DNA from: Chitinophaga filiformis
GTDB taxonomy: Bacteria; Bacteroidota; Bacteroidia; Chitinophagales; Chitinophagaceae
Assembly (NCBI RefSeq): GCF_900102545.1
Contig: NZ_FNBN01000002.1
Coordinates: 1,214,264 to 1,278,263, forward strand
Direction of reading: 5' to 3'
Length of the DNA stretch: 64,000 nt
Shown: one piece after another, positions 54,355 through 62,833 of the stretch
Layout: each line of letters starts with the position of its first letter
Numbering within the stretch: the first letter of the stretch is position 1
Notes under the pieces: generated by a model
The model's database searches: none
Seen by the model: the letters and a program-made list of their open reading frames with translations, nothing else
What the model was told of the DNA's origin: nothing
Position numbers and translations under genes: made by a program

Positions 54355-54365
54355 TCAGTATACAG

Positions 54366-54392
54366 CCGGAGCTGTACCTGTTACAGCTCCGG
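54366..54392 (+). terminator. Hairpin after the B3 beta-lactamase-like gene
   Basis: A perfect 11-bp stem (CCGGAGCTGTA / TACAGCTCCGG) with a 5-base loop 12 bases after the stop. The following T run is short, so strength is uncertain. Confidence 0.65.
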
Positions 54393-54617
54393 TTATAAAT
54401 CAGCTATCCCAGATTGCCCCGGTGCCCGGTCAAATAATAATTCCCCGGCCATAAGCCAATCAATTGTAAAAATGACATTAATTCTCTGACTGTCCTGTTT
54501 TCCGGGAATATTTTGCTGTATATAGGGCTAAAAGTTCAGCGCCCTGGCGAGTGGATATTTGAAATGTAAAACATTTTTACCACATTCGCATTAAACAAAC
54601 CAGATCAGCCAAAATCA

Positions 54618-55208
54618 ATGAGGGAGGACAATGTCATATGGAATGCTTTCCGTTACGGAGATGAATCTTCCCTGAAAGTAATATTTGACCAGTACTATAC
54701 TCCCCTTTTTAATTATGGTCACAAGTTTTCACAGGATGACCATCTTATTGAAGATGCATTGCAGGATCTCTTTGTTAAGCTCTGGAAGAACAGGAACAAC
54801 ATCAAGGAAACAGAATCAGTTAAGAATTATTTATATAAGTCTTTCCGCAGGGTATTGCTTCGTAAACTGGATGTTCAACAGCGCAAATACAATTTTACAG
54901 TACTGGAACAGGGACTTGACTGGAGCCAGGAACTGGGCTACGACCAAACGCTGATCAGTCGTGAACGGCTGGAGAAAATACGTAAGAACCTTGCATTGGC
55001 GCTGGAAAAGATGTCGCCCAGGCAAAGGGAAATCATTCACTTACGTTATTACGAGGAAATGGAATATGAGGAGATAGCCGAATTAATGCAACTCTCCCCT
55101 TCCAGTACCTATAAACTTGTCTATAAAGCGATCGATACGCTCAGAAACCACCTCTCCAGAACCGATCTCCTCCTCCTGTCTACTTTATTGTCATTAAAAA
55201 AGATCTAA
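54618..55208 (+). CDS. ECF RNA polymerase sigma factor
   Basis: A 196-residue sigma-70 family ECF factor of the Bacteroidota FecI-like type. Region 2 is at about residues 15-85 (FRYGDESSLKVIFDQYYTPL, DDHLIEDALQDLFVKLWKNR). Region 4 is at about 130-185 (EKMSPRQREIIHLRYYEEME, YEEIAELMQLSPSSTYKLVY). It lies 136 bases upstream of the FecR gene and begins the regulatory part of the SusCD operon. By analogy with FecI-FecR-FecA, it should switch the uptake genes on when the SusC protein is loaded. Confidence 0.92.
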   Translation: MREDNVIWNAFRYGDESSLKVIFDQYYTPLFNYGHKFSQDDHLIEDALQDLFVKLWKNRNNIKETESVKNYLYKSFRRVLLRKLDVQQRKYNFTVLEQGLDWSQELGYDQTLISRERLEKIRKNLALALEKMSPRQREIIHLRYYEEMEYEEIAELMQLSPSSTYKLVYKAIDTLRNHLSRTDLLLLSTLLSLKKI

Positions 55209-55344
55209 TACAGCAATATGATTTTTCGCGTTTTTTAGAAATTATTCAGCATTTATTCATTTTATCAGCTTAAAAATAAAATTATAAACTTTTTGTCCGC
55301 CAACCGGGATAAAAAGTCAGTAAGCTGTGTATTTAATTACAGCT

Positions 55345-56379
55345 ATGGAACATCAGCAGGATTATAGTCAATATACCACCACCAACTTCTTCAGCGATGA
55401 ACAGTTCATTCATCATGTCCTCAATGGAGATGAGGCTTCTGCTGCCTACTGGGATCTCATAGCTAAACAATATCCGGAAAAAGTGACTGTCATGGAAGAA
55501 GCGCGCGTCTGGATATTATTGATAAACAAGCAGCCGGCATATCGCCCTGTTGCAGACCAGTCGGCGCTCTGGTCAAAAGTCAGCACAGAAATATCAGCTT
55601 ACGAATATAATCAGCAGCGGTATTACAGGCCGCTGAAAGTAGCCGCCAAATGGGCCGGATCTATTGCAGCAACGCTTTTATTATTTATAATAATAAGAGA
55701 ATGGGCGGCGCAGGGAGAAAGATCATACCGGACAGATTTTGGTAAACATGAACAGATCGTATTACCGGATGAATCGGTCATTACCTTAAATGGCAATTCA
55801 GGCATTTCCTATTCCCGTACGTGGCGGTCAGACAAGCCAAGGGAGATATGGCTGCACGGTGAGGCATTCTTCGAAGTGAAACATGTAGCTATTAAGAACC
55901 GCCTGCGGGAGTCTGATTCATTTCATGTACACGTCAGCGACCTTGAGCTGACTGTACTCGGCACCCGGTTCAATGTAAAGAACCGTCGCAATATGACAGA
56001 GATCTCCCTGCTGGAAGGCAGGCTCAGAATAGAAAAGACAGGCAAAGGCGCATTTGTCAGGGTACTTAAACCAGGGGACGCATTCGTATACGACAGCAGT
56101 AAACAGCAACTGAAAGATCTGGAGAGAAAGCCGCAGACAAACAAAGCATGGACAAACAATGAAATGGACCTGGATGGGTATACACTCCAGGAGATCCTGA
56201 ACGTATTGGAAGATACCTATGGATATGAGATCACATTAAAAACGCCACAACTGGCGCAAAGAAGACTGACAGGGACAATACCGGCAACGAATGCCGAAGA
56301 CATTCTTTTTGTATTAAAAAAGGTGTTTAATCTAAAAATCGATCAAAAAGCGAATCATTTAATTATCAGCCAAAATTAG
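55345..56379 (+). CDS. FecR-type anti-sigma factor
   Basis: 344 residues from the ATG at 55345 (an upstream TTG-type extension was rejected). The N-terminal cytoplasmic part is followed by one membrane segment (WAGSIAATLLLFIIIREWA, near residue 110). Then comes the FecR domain (YRTDFGKHEQIVLPDESVIT, LNGNSGISYSRTW, LHGEAFFEVK, LELTVLGTRFNVKN) and a DUF4974-type C-terminal region (MDLDGYTLQEILNVLEDTYG, ending ISQN). It sits between the ECF sigma factor and SusC and relays the signal from the STN domain of SusC to the sigma factor across the inner membrane. Confidence 0.92.
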   Translation: MEHQQDYSQYTTTNFFSDEQFIHHVLNGDEASAAYWDLIAKQYPEKVTVMEEARVWILLINKQPAYRPVADQSALWSKVSTEISAYEYNQQRYYRPLKVAAKWAGSIAATLLLFIIIREWAAQGERSYRTDFGKHEQIVLPDESVITLNGNSGISYSRTWRSDKPREIWLHGEAFFEVKHVAIKNRLRESDSFHVHVSDLELTVLGTRFNVKNRRNMTEISLLEGRLRIEKTGKGAFVRVLKPGDAFVYDSSKQQLKDLERKPQTNKAWTNNEMDLDGYTLQEILNVLEDTYGYEITLKTPQLAQRRLTGTIPATNAEDILFVLKKVFNLKIDQKANHLIISQN

Positions 56380-56384
56380 CCAAC

Positions 56385-59300
56385 ATGAACAGGAGAATGT
56401 TAGTTGTCATGTGTTTCCTCTGTGTAACACTGGCACAGACCTTATTTGCCCAACAGCAGGTAAAACTGAAAGCTGCGCTTGACGAAGTAAGAGCTGTGTA
56501 CGGTACAAAATTTTCTTACGAAGAGCATTTACTGGACAATGTATACGTCAATTTCAAACGCCCCCTTACCAAGTCCGCACCGATAGAAAGTGTACTCAAA
56601 GAACTACTCTATAACAAAGGATTCCTTTTCCTGTACGTACAGGAAAATTACTATACGATTATTAAAGATAACAGGCGGTCTCAAAGCCAGGATGCACCGG
56701 CAGAAGATAATACATTTCATCTGCCGCTACCCGAGTATGTGCAGACAATCACTGGTACGATCACCGATAGTGAAGGACGTCCGCTGACAGGCGTTACTGT
56801 CATCCCGGAAGGTCGTGCTGTCAGAACGGGCGTAAGCTCCAGCAGTGACGGCCGCTATACCATCAGGCTGACAGAGAAAACCGATGCACTTGTCTTTAGC
56901 TTTATCGGTATGGTGCCAGTGAAGATGAACATTGAAGGTAAAGACGTTATTAATGTACAAATGCAGTCTGACCTACATCAGCTGCATGAAGTGAATGTTG
57001 TCTCCACCGGTTATCAAACACTGCCCAAAGAACGTGCTACCGGTTCATTTGGCCAGATCACCCAGAAAGATATAAAGAGCGTCCCTTCTGTCAACCTGAT
57101 GGAACGTCTGGAAGGCCTCGTACCCGGCGCACGGTTTGATCAGAGAAATAACAAGATCAGTATCCGCGGTACCAATACATTGGGTGCCACCACCGGCAGC
57201 ACGCCTCTCATCGTAATAGATGGCTTTCCGGCAGTAGAACAGGACCTTACCACCAGACTCAATGCCAATACCACCGGCGGGGCTGTATTAAGCCGTTATA
57301 ACCCGGAAGATATCGAATCAATTACCATATTAAAAGACGCTGCTGCTACGTCTATATGGGGCGCTAAAGCAGCCAATGGTGTGATTGTTATCACTACCAA
57401 GAAAGGCAGGAAGAATTCATCTCAGCTGAATTTCAGCAGCAATCTTAGTACTTCCGCTCCTGCTAACCTGGATAACCTTAACAGGATGACCACTCCGCAG
57501 TATATCGAGCTTGAAAAAGAGATGAAAGACCTGGGCTACTTTACTGATCCACTTATCTGGGATAACAGCTGGATGACCTTTAACCAGAACAGGCCAGTTA
57601 GTGAAGCACTGGAATGGATGTTTAAAGCAGACCGGGGAACCGCTACCGCACAACAACGCGACTCTGCCCTTTCTGCTTTGGGAAAGCTGGACAATCGCAA
57701 ACAGATCCGTGATCTGCTCATGCAACACGCTACTTCCCAGCAGTATAACCTGTCTTTCTCCGGCGGCGGACAAAACAGCACCTATTATATCTCTACCAAT
57801 TATACCAAAGATGTTCCTGTGTTCAGAAGCAATAAAGGCGAGAGCTATTTTGTGACTGCTAACATGAGCAATGAACTCTTTAACAACAGAGTGACCGTCA
57901 ACACTGGTATCAATTACAGCTATAGCTCCAGCGTGTCTAATACCGCCGCTGTAAATGCTATCGGCAATAGCAGACTGGGACTACGTCCTTATGAAATGCT
58001 ACAGGACGCTGCCGGCAATCTCATCGCCCGCTCTATCGACTTCCGGGATGAAGTGGCCGCCGACTTCCTGAGCAAAGGATACCTGCCATGGACTTACAGC
58101 CCTCTACAGGAACTGAACTATGGTAATACAAATACAAAAGAAAACCACTTCCGCTTTACCGCAGAGGTCAATACTAAGCTCACCAAATGGGCCAGTGCAA
58201 GTGTTTCCGGTATCTTACAACGTAACACAGGTGAAGATATCAACCTGCAGGAATTGAACAGCTACGATACCAGGGTGCTTATCAATACAGGTACCACTAT
58301 CGGCTCTAATGGCCGCCTGGTATATGGTGTTCCCTTTGGCGGCAAAATGGTCAACAGCAATCGTACTGCCTTCAACTACGGATTACGCGGTCAGCTGAAC
58401 GTAAACAAATCATGGGGTAATAAATACAGCCTCAATGCATTGGCCGGCGCTGAGATCCGTGAAGATCAGGGCAGCCGTTACCAGCAGACACGCTACGGTT
58501 TTGACGAAGATACTTATTCATCCTCCTCATGGGACCCCAGTGCTTATTATCAGACGGTATATGGCTGGACTTCTACGCTGGGCTTTTCTGATGGTAGCAT
58601 CACAAAATCCATCAACCGCTTTTTGTCCTATTATGGTAATGCAGCATTTGCGATGCTGAACAACCGCTATATTGCTTCAGCCAGTGTACGCTTTGATGAT
58701 TTCTCCCTCGCAGGCGCTTCCCGTGGAAAACGTGCGAGACCTTTATGGTCTGCCGGTCTGAAATGGGACGCTACGGCAGAAGATTTCATGAAAGATGTGA
58801 CCTGGCTGAACAAATTAAACCTGCGTCTCACATACGGTACCGGCGGTTCAATACCTACCAGCGCTACCAATGCCGCGATATTAAGCCTGAGAGGTCTCGA
58901 TCCGGTTACACGTGAGCCGTATGGTGAAGTTGGCTCTCCTGCCAATGATAAAGTAAGCTGGGAACTGACAAAAAGCTGGAACCTGGGCATCGATCTCGGA
59001 TTCTTCCACAACCGCCTCTCAGTAAGTGCAGATGCCTACAGGAAGAAGACCAGCGATATACTGTGGACATTCCCTATCAACAGTACCTATGGATGGACCA
59101 GTCTGCAGTATAATGCAGCCAGCATGAAAGGACATGGATATGAACTGGGCATCAGAGGAGAGATCATCCGGAGTAAACACTTTAGCTGGGCTTCTACCTT
59201 CAACTTTGCATACAACACCAATGAGGTAACGGACTCCCGTTTCAACCCTCCTACCAGCAGTATGGCGGTGAACAGCAGTACGCCTATTGTAGGCATGCCT

Positions 59301-59957
59301 ACCGACTATATGTACGCTTACCGCTGGGCGGGCCTGGACAACAAGGGCAGATCCCAGGTATACGATAAGGAGGGAAAGATCATTACTGCTGATATGGGAA
59401 ATAATCAGATAACTGCGAAAGATCTGGTATATATGGGCCGCACTACACCGCCTTACTTTGGCGGCTTCTTTAACGATTTCTCGTATAAATCTTTTACTCT
59501 CGGTGTACGTATCAATTATGAAATGGGACACGTATTCCGTCGTCTTTCTATCGAGAATTATCCTGATTATTCCACCAGCAATTATCTGGGCCTTATCGGT
59601 ACACAACGAGATCTGGCGCTGCGCTGGCGCAAACCAGGCGATGAGGCATTCACGAATGTACCTGGCTTGCCTAACGTAACGACGAATAGCAGTAACCGCT
59701 ACAAGAGTTCAGATCTGCTTGTACAAAGTGGCAGCCATATACGTCTTCAGCAGATCTCACTGGGCTACCAGGTGCCGTCACAGTTATTGTCAAGGATGGC
59801 GGTGAAGTCGCTCGGACTAAGCATGTCGGCCAGAAACCTTGGTATCATCTGGAAGAAAAATAAAGCAGGTGTAGATCCGAGTTACATTAGTAGTACTAAC
59901 TACAATAACCTGCCTCCCGCTACCAGTTATTTCATGAGTTTGAATGCCTCTTTCTAA
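56385..59957 (+). CDS. SusC/RagA-type TonB-dependent outer-membrane transporter with STN domain
   Basis: A 1190-residue outer-membrane protein. The signal peptide ends LAQTLFAQQ. Next are an STN (secretin/TonB short N-terminal) domain near residues 25-100 and a carboxypeptidase-like beta domain near 123-210 (ITGTITDSEGRPLTGVTVIP). The plug follows near 215-340 (VSTGYQTLPKERATGSFGQI, SIRGTNTLGATTGSTPLIVI, YNPEDIESITILKDAAATSI, AAKAANGVIVITTKKG-type motif), and then the beta barrel. The STN domain shows that it signals to the FecR anti-sigma factor just upstream. It imports a nutrient with its SusD partner 21 bases downstream. The substrate is not readable, but the neighbouring protease and thioredoxin genes suggest peptides. 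Confidence 0.94.
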   Translation: MNRRMLVVMCFLCVTLAQTLFAQQQVKLKAALDEVRAVYGTKFSYEEHLLDNVYVNFKRPLTKSAPIESVLKELLYNKGFLFLYVQENYYTIIKDNRRSQSQDAPAEDNTFHLPLPEYVQTITGTITDSEGRPLTGVTVIPEGRAVRTGVSSSSDGRYTIRLTEKTDALVFSFIGMVPVKMNIEGKDVINVQMQSDLHQLHEVNVVSTGYQTLPKERATGSFGQITQKDIKSVPSVNLMERLEGLVPGARFDQRNNKISIRGTNTLGATTGSTPLIVIDGFPAVEQDLTTRLNANTTGGAVLSRYNPEDIESITILKDAAATSIWGAKAANGVIVITTKKGRKNSSQLNFSSNLSTSAPANLDNLNRMTTPQYIELEKEMKDLGYFTDPLIWDNSWMTFNQNRPVSEALEWMFKADRGTATAQQRDSALSALGKLDNRKQIRDLLMQHATSQQYNLSFSGGGQNSTYYISTNYTKDVPVFRSNKGESYFVTANMSNELFNNRVTVNTGINYSYSSSVSNTAAVNAIGNSRLGLRPYEMLQDAAGNLIARSIDFRDEVAADFLSKGYLPWTYSPLQELNYGNTNTKENHFRFTAEVNTKLTKWASASVSGILQRNTGEDINLQELNSYDTRVLINTGTTIGSNGRLVYGVPFGGKMVNSNRTAFNYGLRGQLNVNKSWGNKYSLNALAGAEIREDQGSRYQQTRYGFDEDTYSSSSWDPSAYYQTVYGWTSTLGFSDGSITKSINRFLSYYGNAAFAMLNNRYIASASVRFDDFSLAGASRGKRARPLWSAGLKWDATAEDFMKDVTWLNKLNLRLTYGTGGSIPTSATNAAILSLRGLDPVTREPYGEVGSPANDKVSWELTKSWNLGIDLGFFHNRLSVSADAYRKKTSDILWTFPINSTYGWTSLQYNAASMKGHGYELGIRGEIIRSKHFSWASTFNFAYNTNEVTDSRFNPPTSSMAVNSSTPIVGMPTDYMYAYRWAGLDNKGRSQVYDKEGKIITADMGNNQITAKDLVYMGRTTPPYFGGFFNDFSYKSFTLGVRINYEMGHVFRRLSIENYPDYSTSNYLGLIGTQRDLALRWRKPGDEAFTNVPGLPNVTTNSSNRYKSSDLLVQSGSHIRLQQISLGYQVPSQLLSRMAVKSLGLSMSARNLGIIWKKNKAGVDPSYISSTNYNNLPPATSYFMSLNASF

Positions 59958-59978
59958 CACCAGAAAAAATCGACCAAA

Positions 59979-61346
59979 ATGACAATTAAACATCTCTATA
60001 TAACACTGTTGGTAATCGCCGGGATCACTACATCCTGCCGCAAATATGTTGAGGTGGAGCAACCCAACCAACGTGAATTTAAATACACGTCAGACTTCCA
60101 GCGACTACTGAATAACGTCAACCTGTTTGAACAGTCTGCCAGTCTGCCAATGGTGTCAAGTGATGATATTAATCTTGATGCCAATACAAATCTGCAGGGA
60201 TTACTGCTGAACGGGTTCGACAATGTATATATCTGGGCGGCCGACTACTATACTTCCGATCAGAGCGACGCAGGCTGGGACCAGCTGTATAAACAGATCT
60301 ACACCTGTAACCAGATCACGGCATATGTAATGGAGAGTGAGAACGGTACGACAGCAGAGAAACAAAAGGTTTATGCGGAGGCACAGGTACAAAGAGCCAC
60401 GGCCTACCTGACGCTCATCAATCTCTATGGCCGTGTTTATAACGCAGCCAATGCATCTAAAGATCCGGGTGTACCGATGTTATTGATGCCAGATCTTTTT
60501 GCCAAACTCACAAGGGTATCCGTTCAACAGGTATATGACCAGATCCTGCTGGACCTGACACAGGCATTGCCTGTATTGCCAGACCAGCCCAGCAACAACC
60601 TGCATCCTGCGAAAGCGGCTGCTTATGCTATGCTGGCAAGGACTTACCTCTATATGCAACGTTATGCGGAAGCTGCGGATAATGCAGCCAAAGCGCTAAG
60701 CTATCAAAACACCCTGCTGGACCTGAATAAATATACACCAGGTGGTTCTGCCTATCCACGCCGGTTACTGAACCCCGAGATCATCCTGGCTAAGCAGGCA
60801 TCCAAACCCGGCTACATTAATCTCTCACTTAGCGACGAGCTGGTGAACAAGTTTTCTACGGATGACCTGCGATATACTTTATTTACACGCAATGGCAGCT
60901 CTTTCTTCCCTTCTTTCACAGGACGGGGTTCCTACCGTGATATGATCTTCGCAGGCGACAATATAAGCGTAGGTGTAGCGGTTCCTGAAATGATGCTGAC
61001 ACAGGCAGAAGGACTGGCAAGAAACGGGCAGAAAGATGAGGCGATAGCACTGGTAAATGCACTCAGACAAAAGCGGTTTGCGCCTTCTACATATGTAGCA
61101 CTGTCCGCAGCTACTGCTGATGAAGCCCTGCATATAGTGTTGGATGAAAGAAGAAGAGAACTGTTTGGTACCGGACTGCGTTGGTTTGATCAGCGCAGAC
61201 TGAGTGTAGAACCGGCTTTAGCGGAAACAGAAACCAGGACATTCAAAGGGAATACTTATACGCTTGTACCGGGCGACCGCTACGTGTATCCTATTCCCCC
61301 GAAAAACATAGAACAGAATCCTGAGATCATACAGAACGCACGATAA
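59979..61346 (+). CDS. SusD/RagB-type nutrient-binding lipoprotein
   Basis: A 455-residue outer-membrane lipoprotein (signal LLVIAGITTSCRKYVEVEQP, Cys near 19). SusD features are the helical TPR-like body (AQVQRATAYLTLINLYGRVY, AKAAAYAMLARTYLYMQRYA), the VPEMMLTQAEGLARNGQKDE block and the C-terminal signature LDERRRELFGTGLRWFDQRR with YPIPPKNIEQNPEIIQN. It covers the SusC barrel as a lid and binds the substrate. The spacing of 21 bases after SusC and 18 bases before the thioredoxin gene shows one transcript. Confidence 0.93.
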   Translation: MTIKHLYITLLVIAGITTSCRKYVEVEQPNQREFKYTSDFQRLLNNVNLFEQSASLPMVSSDDINLDANTNLQGLLLNGFDNVYIWAADYYTSDQSDAGWDQLYKQIYTCNQITAYVMESENGTTAEKQKVYAEAQVQRATAYLTLINLYGRVYNAANASKDPGVPMLLMPDLFAKLTRVSVQQVYDQILLDLTQALPVLPDQPSNNLHPAKAAAYAMLARTYLYMQRYAEAADNAAKALSYQNTLLDLNKYTPGGSAYPRRLLNPEIILAKQASKPGYINLSLSDELVNKFSTDDLRYTLFTRNGSSFFPSFTGRGSYRDMIFAGDNISVGVAVPEMMLTQAEGLARNGQKDEAIALVNALRQKRFAPSTYVALSAATADEALHIVLDERRRELFGTGLRWFDQRRLSVEPALAETETRTFKGNTYTLVPGDRYVYPIPPKNIEQNPEIIQNAR

Positions 61347-61364
61347 ACATTAACCGTAAAAGAT

Positions 61365-62831
61365 ATGAGAAGAATTAGTTTAATTGGCTGCTCCCTTTTG
61401 CTTGGCGTTACCTCCGTATTCGCCCAGAAAAACGAGCAATATAAAAATGCTGACCCAAAGGAACTTATCAAAAGAACAGACCTGACGCCACAGGAACTGG
61501 AAGGCATTCAACGTTACTATCAGTTTGAGTTGAAGGATGCGAAGCGGGCAACAGAACTGGAACAGCTGTTGATCAGCAAATATCCTAAAGGTGAATTTGC
61601 ACGCCTGACTGCTTTCCAACAATTTAATAAAGCAAAAAGCAATGCGGAAATAATAGCCATCAGCAATAATTTCTTCAAAGCCTTCCCGTATGATGAATGG
61701 CGCACCCATCCTAATAAGCAGGGATTTATTTATTACAGCGTACATCGTATGTTAGGAACAGCTTACTTTGAAACGAAACAGTTTAAGGAACTGATTGCCT
61801 TTTGTAAAACCCTGGATTATAAGACAGAAAATGAAATATACCGCTGGAATGTTATGCGGGCGTATACTTTCCGGATGCTTGGCCAGGATACACTGTATCA
61901 GGTGTCTACTGCTCTTGTGAAAGAGCTGATCACGAAGGTGAAAGATGGCTCCTATGAGGATGATGGTGTATTTAACAAAGAACAGGCAGCGGCTAATGCT
62001 GATGAACAACTGAATAACCAGCTGGGTACACATATTTCTCTGCTGTACGATATGAAGAAATATGCTGAGGCAAAAGAGTATTTCAAGCACCTCTCTGCCA
62101 AAGGCGCTTATGGCACTGCTGATCTCAACGAAAAGCATATGGATATTCTGCTGCAAACAGGCGATCAGGCTGCTGTTCAACCGTTCCTCGAAAAATGTGT
62201 CAGCGCGAACGCCATGACGCCTAAAATGCTGGATAAACTGAAAGAGAGCTACCGGGTCAAAAACAAGGACGCCGCAGCATATGAAACTTATCTCGCTTCA
62301 TTGCGCTCCGACAAAGAGCAGGAAGAGCTGAAGGCCCATGTAAAAGAAAATCTCACTAATGTAGAATACGTCCCTTTTGCACTGGAAGATGCTGATGGCA
62401 AACTGGTAAGGTCAAGTGATTGGGGTGATAAGATCGTGGTGCTTGATTTCTGGGCTACCTGGTGCAAACCATGTATCGCCGCTTTCCCCGGTATGCAGAT
62501 GGTGGTTGATAAATATGCCAATGATCCGCAGGTTGAAGTGTATATGGTAGGTACTATGCAAACTGGTGATTATAAGCAGAAATCTACCGGCTATGTTAAA
62601 CAGCAGGGCTTCCACTTTCATTTACTGCACGATGGTATCAATAAGGAGACAGGCGGACAGGATGCAGTGTTCAAAACATTCGTACCCTTCTTCCAATCGT
62701 CTGCCATCCCCAGAAAGGTTATTCTGAAAGATGGTATCATGCGGTATACATCAGAAGGTTACTCTGGTAGTCCTAGTAAACTGGCCGATGAACTGACCTA
62801 TGCGATTGAACTTTTAAAATCAGAGAAATAA
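61365..62831 (+). CDS. Exported TlpA-type thioredoxin-fold protein with long helical N-terminal part
   Basis: A 488-residue exported protein (signal to SVFAQ). The first 320 mature residues are mainly helical with TPR-like spacing (RATELEQLLISKYPKGEFAR, YAEAKEYFKHLSAKGAYGTA). The C-terminal domain, about 335-485, is a TlpA/ResA thioredoxin fold: VLDFWATWCKPCIAAFPGMQ, with the redox motif WCKPC near 366-370, then VYMVGTMQTGDYKQK and SAIPRKVILKDGI with the cis-Pro. It should reduce or rearrange disulfides in the periplasm. Genes of this type often follow SusCD in Chitinophagaceae. The S41 gene starts 2 bases after its stop. Confidence 0.9.
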   Translation: MRRISLIGCSLLLGVTSVFAQKNEQYKNADPKELIKRTDLTPQELEGIQRYYQFELKDAKRATELEQLLISKYPKGEFARLTAFQQFNKAKSNAEIIAISNNFFKAFPYDEWRTHPNKQGFIYYSVHRMLGTAYFETKQFKELIAFCKTLDYKTENEIYRWNVMRAYTFRMLGQDTLYQVSTALVKELITKVKDGSYEDDGVFNKEQAAANADEQLNNQLGTHISLLYDMKKYAEAKEYFKHLSAKGAYGTADLNEKHMDILLQTGDQAAVQPFLEKCVSANAMTPKMLDKLKESYRVKNKDAAAYETYLASLRSDKEQEELKAHVKENLTNVEYVPFALEDADGKLVRSSDWGDKIVVLDFWATWCKPCIAAFPGMQMVVDKYANDPQVEVYMVGTMQTGDYKQKSTGYVKQQGFHFHLLHDGINKETGGQDAVFKTFVPFFQSSAIPRKVILKDGIMRYTSEGYSGSPSKLADELTYAIELLKSEK

Positions 62832-62833
62832 TC

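Noticed and set aside
59019-59606. A 195-codon open frame antisense to SusC
   Set aside because: A shadow of a well-supported outer-membrane transporter gene.
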